The translations under genes were made by a program, and so were the position numbers. Of a stretch of DNA of 6,307 bases, positions 6,101 through 6,307 are shown one piece after another. The DNA is taken from positions 1 through 6,307 of the forward strand of contig DATCJY010000025.1 in the NCBI GenBank assembly GCA_036562565.1. The letters are read 5' to 3'. The number at the start of each line of letters is the position of its first letter. The stretch's first letter is position 1. The notes under the pieces were generated by a model. That model saw only the letters and a program-made list of their open reading frames with translations. It did no database searches and was not told the DNA's origin. This DNA comes from DATCJY01 sp036562565. GTDB taxonomy: Bacteria > Bacteroidota > Bacteroidia > Flavobacteriales_D > Sanyastnellaceae.

Positions 6101-6307
6101 AACGCATCCTTACCTTGCTGATAGGTGCGCAAAGCGTTGAGCACTTCTGCGCGCATGGCCACGTTCGCATTGTCTGTTTGTTCTATTTCATAAGCCACCC
6201 GGGCGCTGCGCGGAAAAAAATACAATTGGCCGCCATCCGGTTGTGGAGCGGGTTGAGCTTCGTTGCTCTTGCTCTGCAGAATGTTCTCCAAGTCATTGAG
6301 GAAATAG
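3103..6307 (-). CDS. mfd: Transcription-repair coupling factor Mfd (N-terminus beyond window)
   Basis: Mfd recognises RNA polymerase stalled at DNA lesions, displaces it by ATP-driven translocation on double-stranded DNA and recruits UvrA for nucleotide excision repair. The frame is open through the right edge. Upstream of a TTG at 6289-6291 it reads YFLND, running into LENIL, the conserved Mfd N-terminal segment. That TTG is therefore internal; 1067 residues are visible and about 50 are missing. Counting from the TTG: the UvrB-like module with FFPRSARVAYEIEQTDNANV (27-46) and the UvrA-facing YAVRGGIIDIF / YRIELFGNEVDSIR; the RNA polymerase interacting domain from about 374 (LQPGDYVVHIDHGVGQFSG); Walker A GDVGFGKTE with K535; DEEQ at 630-633; TATPIPRTL from 656; the motif V stretch STAIVESGIDI; motif VI HQLRGRVGR from 798; and the C-terminal TRCF domain at about 910-1005. 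All motor motifs are intact. It converges with the DUF3592-like gene; its promoter is outside. Confidence 0.97.
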   Translation of the reverse strand, partial: YFLNDLENILQSKSNEAQPAPQPDGGQLYFFPRSARVAYEIEQTDNANVAMRAEVLNALRTYQQGKDAFTAVITYPEAIAEKVITQKELQSSTFEITQGNELDLEFVDEWMQEYGFEKVDYVYEPGQYAVRGGIIDIFSFSYDHPYRIELFGNEVDSIRKFEPDTQLSVAKMTKATIVPNITKHVSEESRISFLEFMSTQATIWMKDAEGAFAKVEQELEKAHRQYEKLSGMMANHTPEELFVTKNELQRQLEERTVIEFGSQRKFVNGPVIHFDMEPQPAFNKNFDLLSTNLNNNSRAGYENIIAAGQPKQIERLYQIFDDKNHAANFSPLSVELSEGFVDKENKILLYTDHQIFERYHRFRLKEGFKKSKEAMTLKEIMALQPGDYVVHIDHGVGQFSGLQKIDVNGKEQEAIRLTYKGGDILYVSIHSLHRISKYVGKDGTVPTMDKLGSNAWQNLKRKTKTKVKEIAFDLIKLYAKRKATKGFAFHPDSYLQAELEASFMYEDTPDQLKATQAVKEDMESEAPMDRLICGDVGFGKTEIAMRAAFKAATDGKQVAVLVPTTILSLQHYKSFSARFKDFPVTVDYLNRFKTAKQVTDTLKRLEKGEIDIIIGTHSLVGNRVKFKDLGLLIIDEEQKFGVAVKDKLKTLRANIDTLTLTATPIPRTLQFSMMGARDLSIIQTPPPNRHPIQTQLCPFNEEVIRDAVSYEIQRGGQVFFVHNRVQNLKEVAGMIQRLCPDARIGLAHGQMKGEELEDVMSNFIEGMYDVLVSTAIVESGIDITNANTIIINDAHHFGMSDLHQLRGRVGRNNKQAFCYLLAPPLHSLTDEARKRLQAIEQFSDLGSGLHIAMRDLDIRGAGNLLGGEQSGFINDIGFETYQKILNEAIDELKQEHFKDLYEEEIKKTENYVKETVLETDFEILIPDDYVSSITERIALYKELDDITTEEGMATFTNNLIDRFGEIPKPTQSLIETMRLRWLAREIGFEKLVLKSGKMIGYFISKEDSPFYQSDKFTNVLEFIKRNPTAGRMYEKDGSLRFSFDNVTELPKAISILKALLEGQAVTA

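Noticed and set aside
6289..6291. TTG as the mfd start codon, giving a complete 1062-residue protein inside the window.
   Set aside because: The codons upstream to the window edge remain open and read YFLND, continuing into LENIL, a conserved Mfd segment. The gene therefore runs off the edge.
1..6307. Search for a novel defence, mobile or CRISPR-like system.
   Set aside because: No transposase, integrase, toxin-antitoxin pair, reverse transcriptase, regularly spaced repeats or tRNA-bounded insertion was seen. The recognised genes are housekeeping families with intact motifs.

Overview
The window looks like ordinary chromosomal DNA from a member of the Bacteroidota. The M42 peptidase is the long Bacteroidota-type subfamily (AHADEISWFV, SVQEEIGLRGAEMI, LPLRYMHTTVEMVHMEDVE). 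MnmD is stand-alone rather than fused to MnmC. Most start codons lack a Shine-Dalgarno sequence. Base composition is moderate. No mobile genes, tRNA, rRNA or CRISPR array were seen. The assignment is inferred from protein character, not from a marker gene.

Layout, left to right. (1) 1-247, plus strand: the C-terminal 81 codons of an unrecognised protein that enters from the left edge. (2) 236-1378, minus strand: a two-gene operon, mnmD (wobble-uridine tRNA methyltransferase) followed after 3 nt by a NUDIX hydrolase. The hydrolase overlaps the end of gene 1 tail to tail by 12 bp. (3) 1379-1483: a divergent intergenic region with a large imperfect inverted repeat. (4) 1484-2587, plus: an M42 metallopeptidase, followed at once by a strong 17-bp hairpin that is probably its terminator. 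(5) 2662-3003, plus: a small one-TM protein with a DUF3592-like domain. (6) 3004-3102: a convergent intergenic region made of nested inverted repeats without a U-tract. (7) 3103 to the right edge, minus: mfd, the transcription-repair coupling factor, complete at its C-terminus but lacking about 50 N-terminal residues beyond the edge.

The genes are housekeeping in nature: tRNA modification, nucleotide hydrolysis, peptide turnover, and DNA repair coupled to transcription. Beyond the mnmD-NUDIX pair I see no sign that they work as one system, and I do not see a novel defence or mobile system. The points worth a second look are the three structured intergenic regions and two start-site problems: mnmD, and the DUF3592-like gene whose longer reading begins inside a terminator stem.
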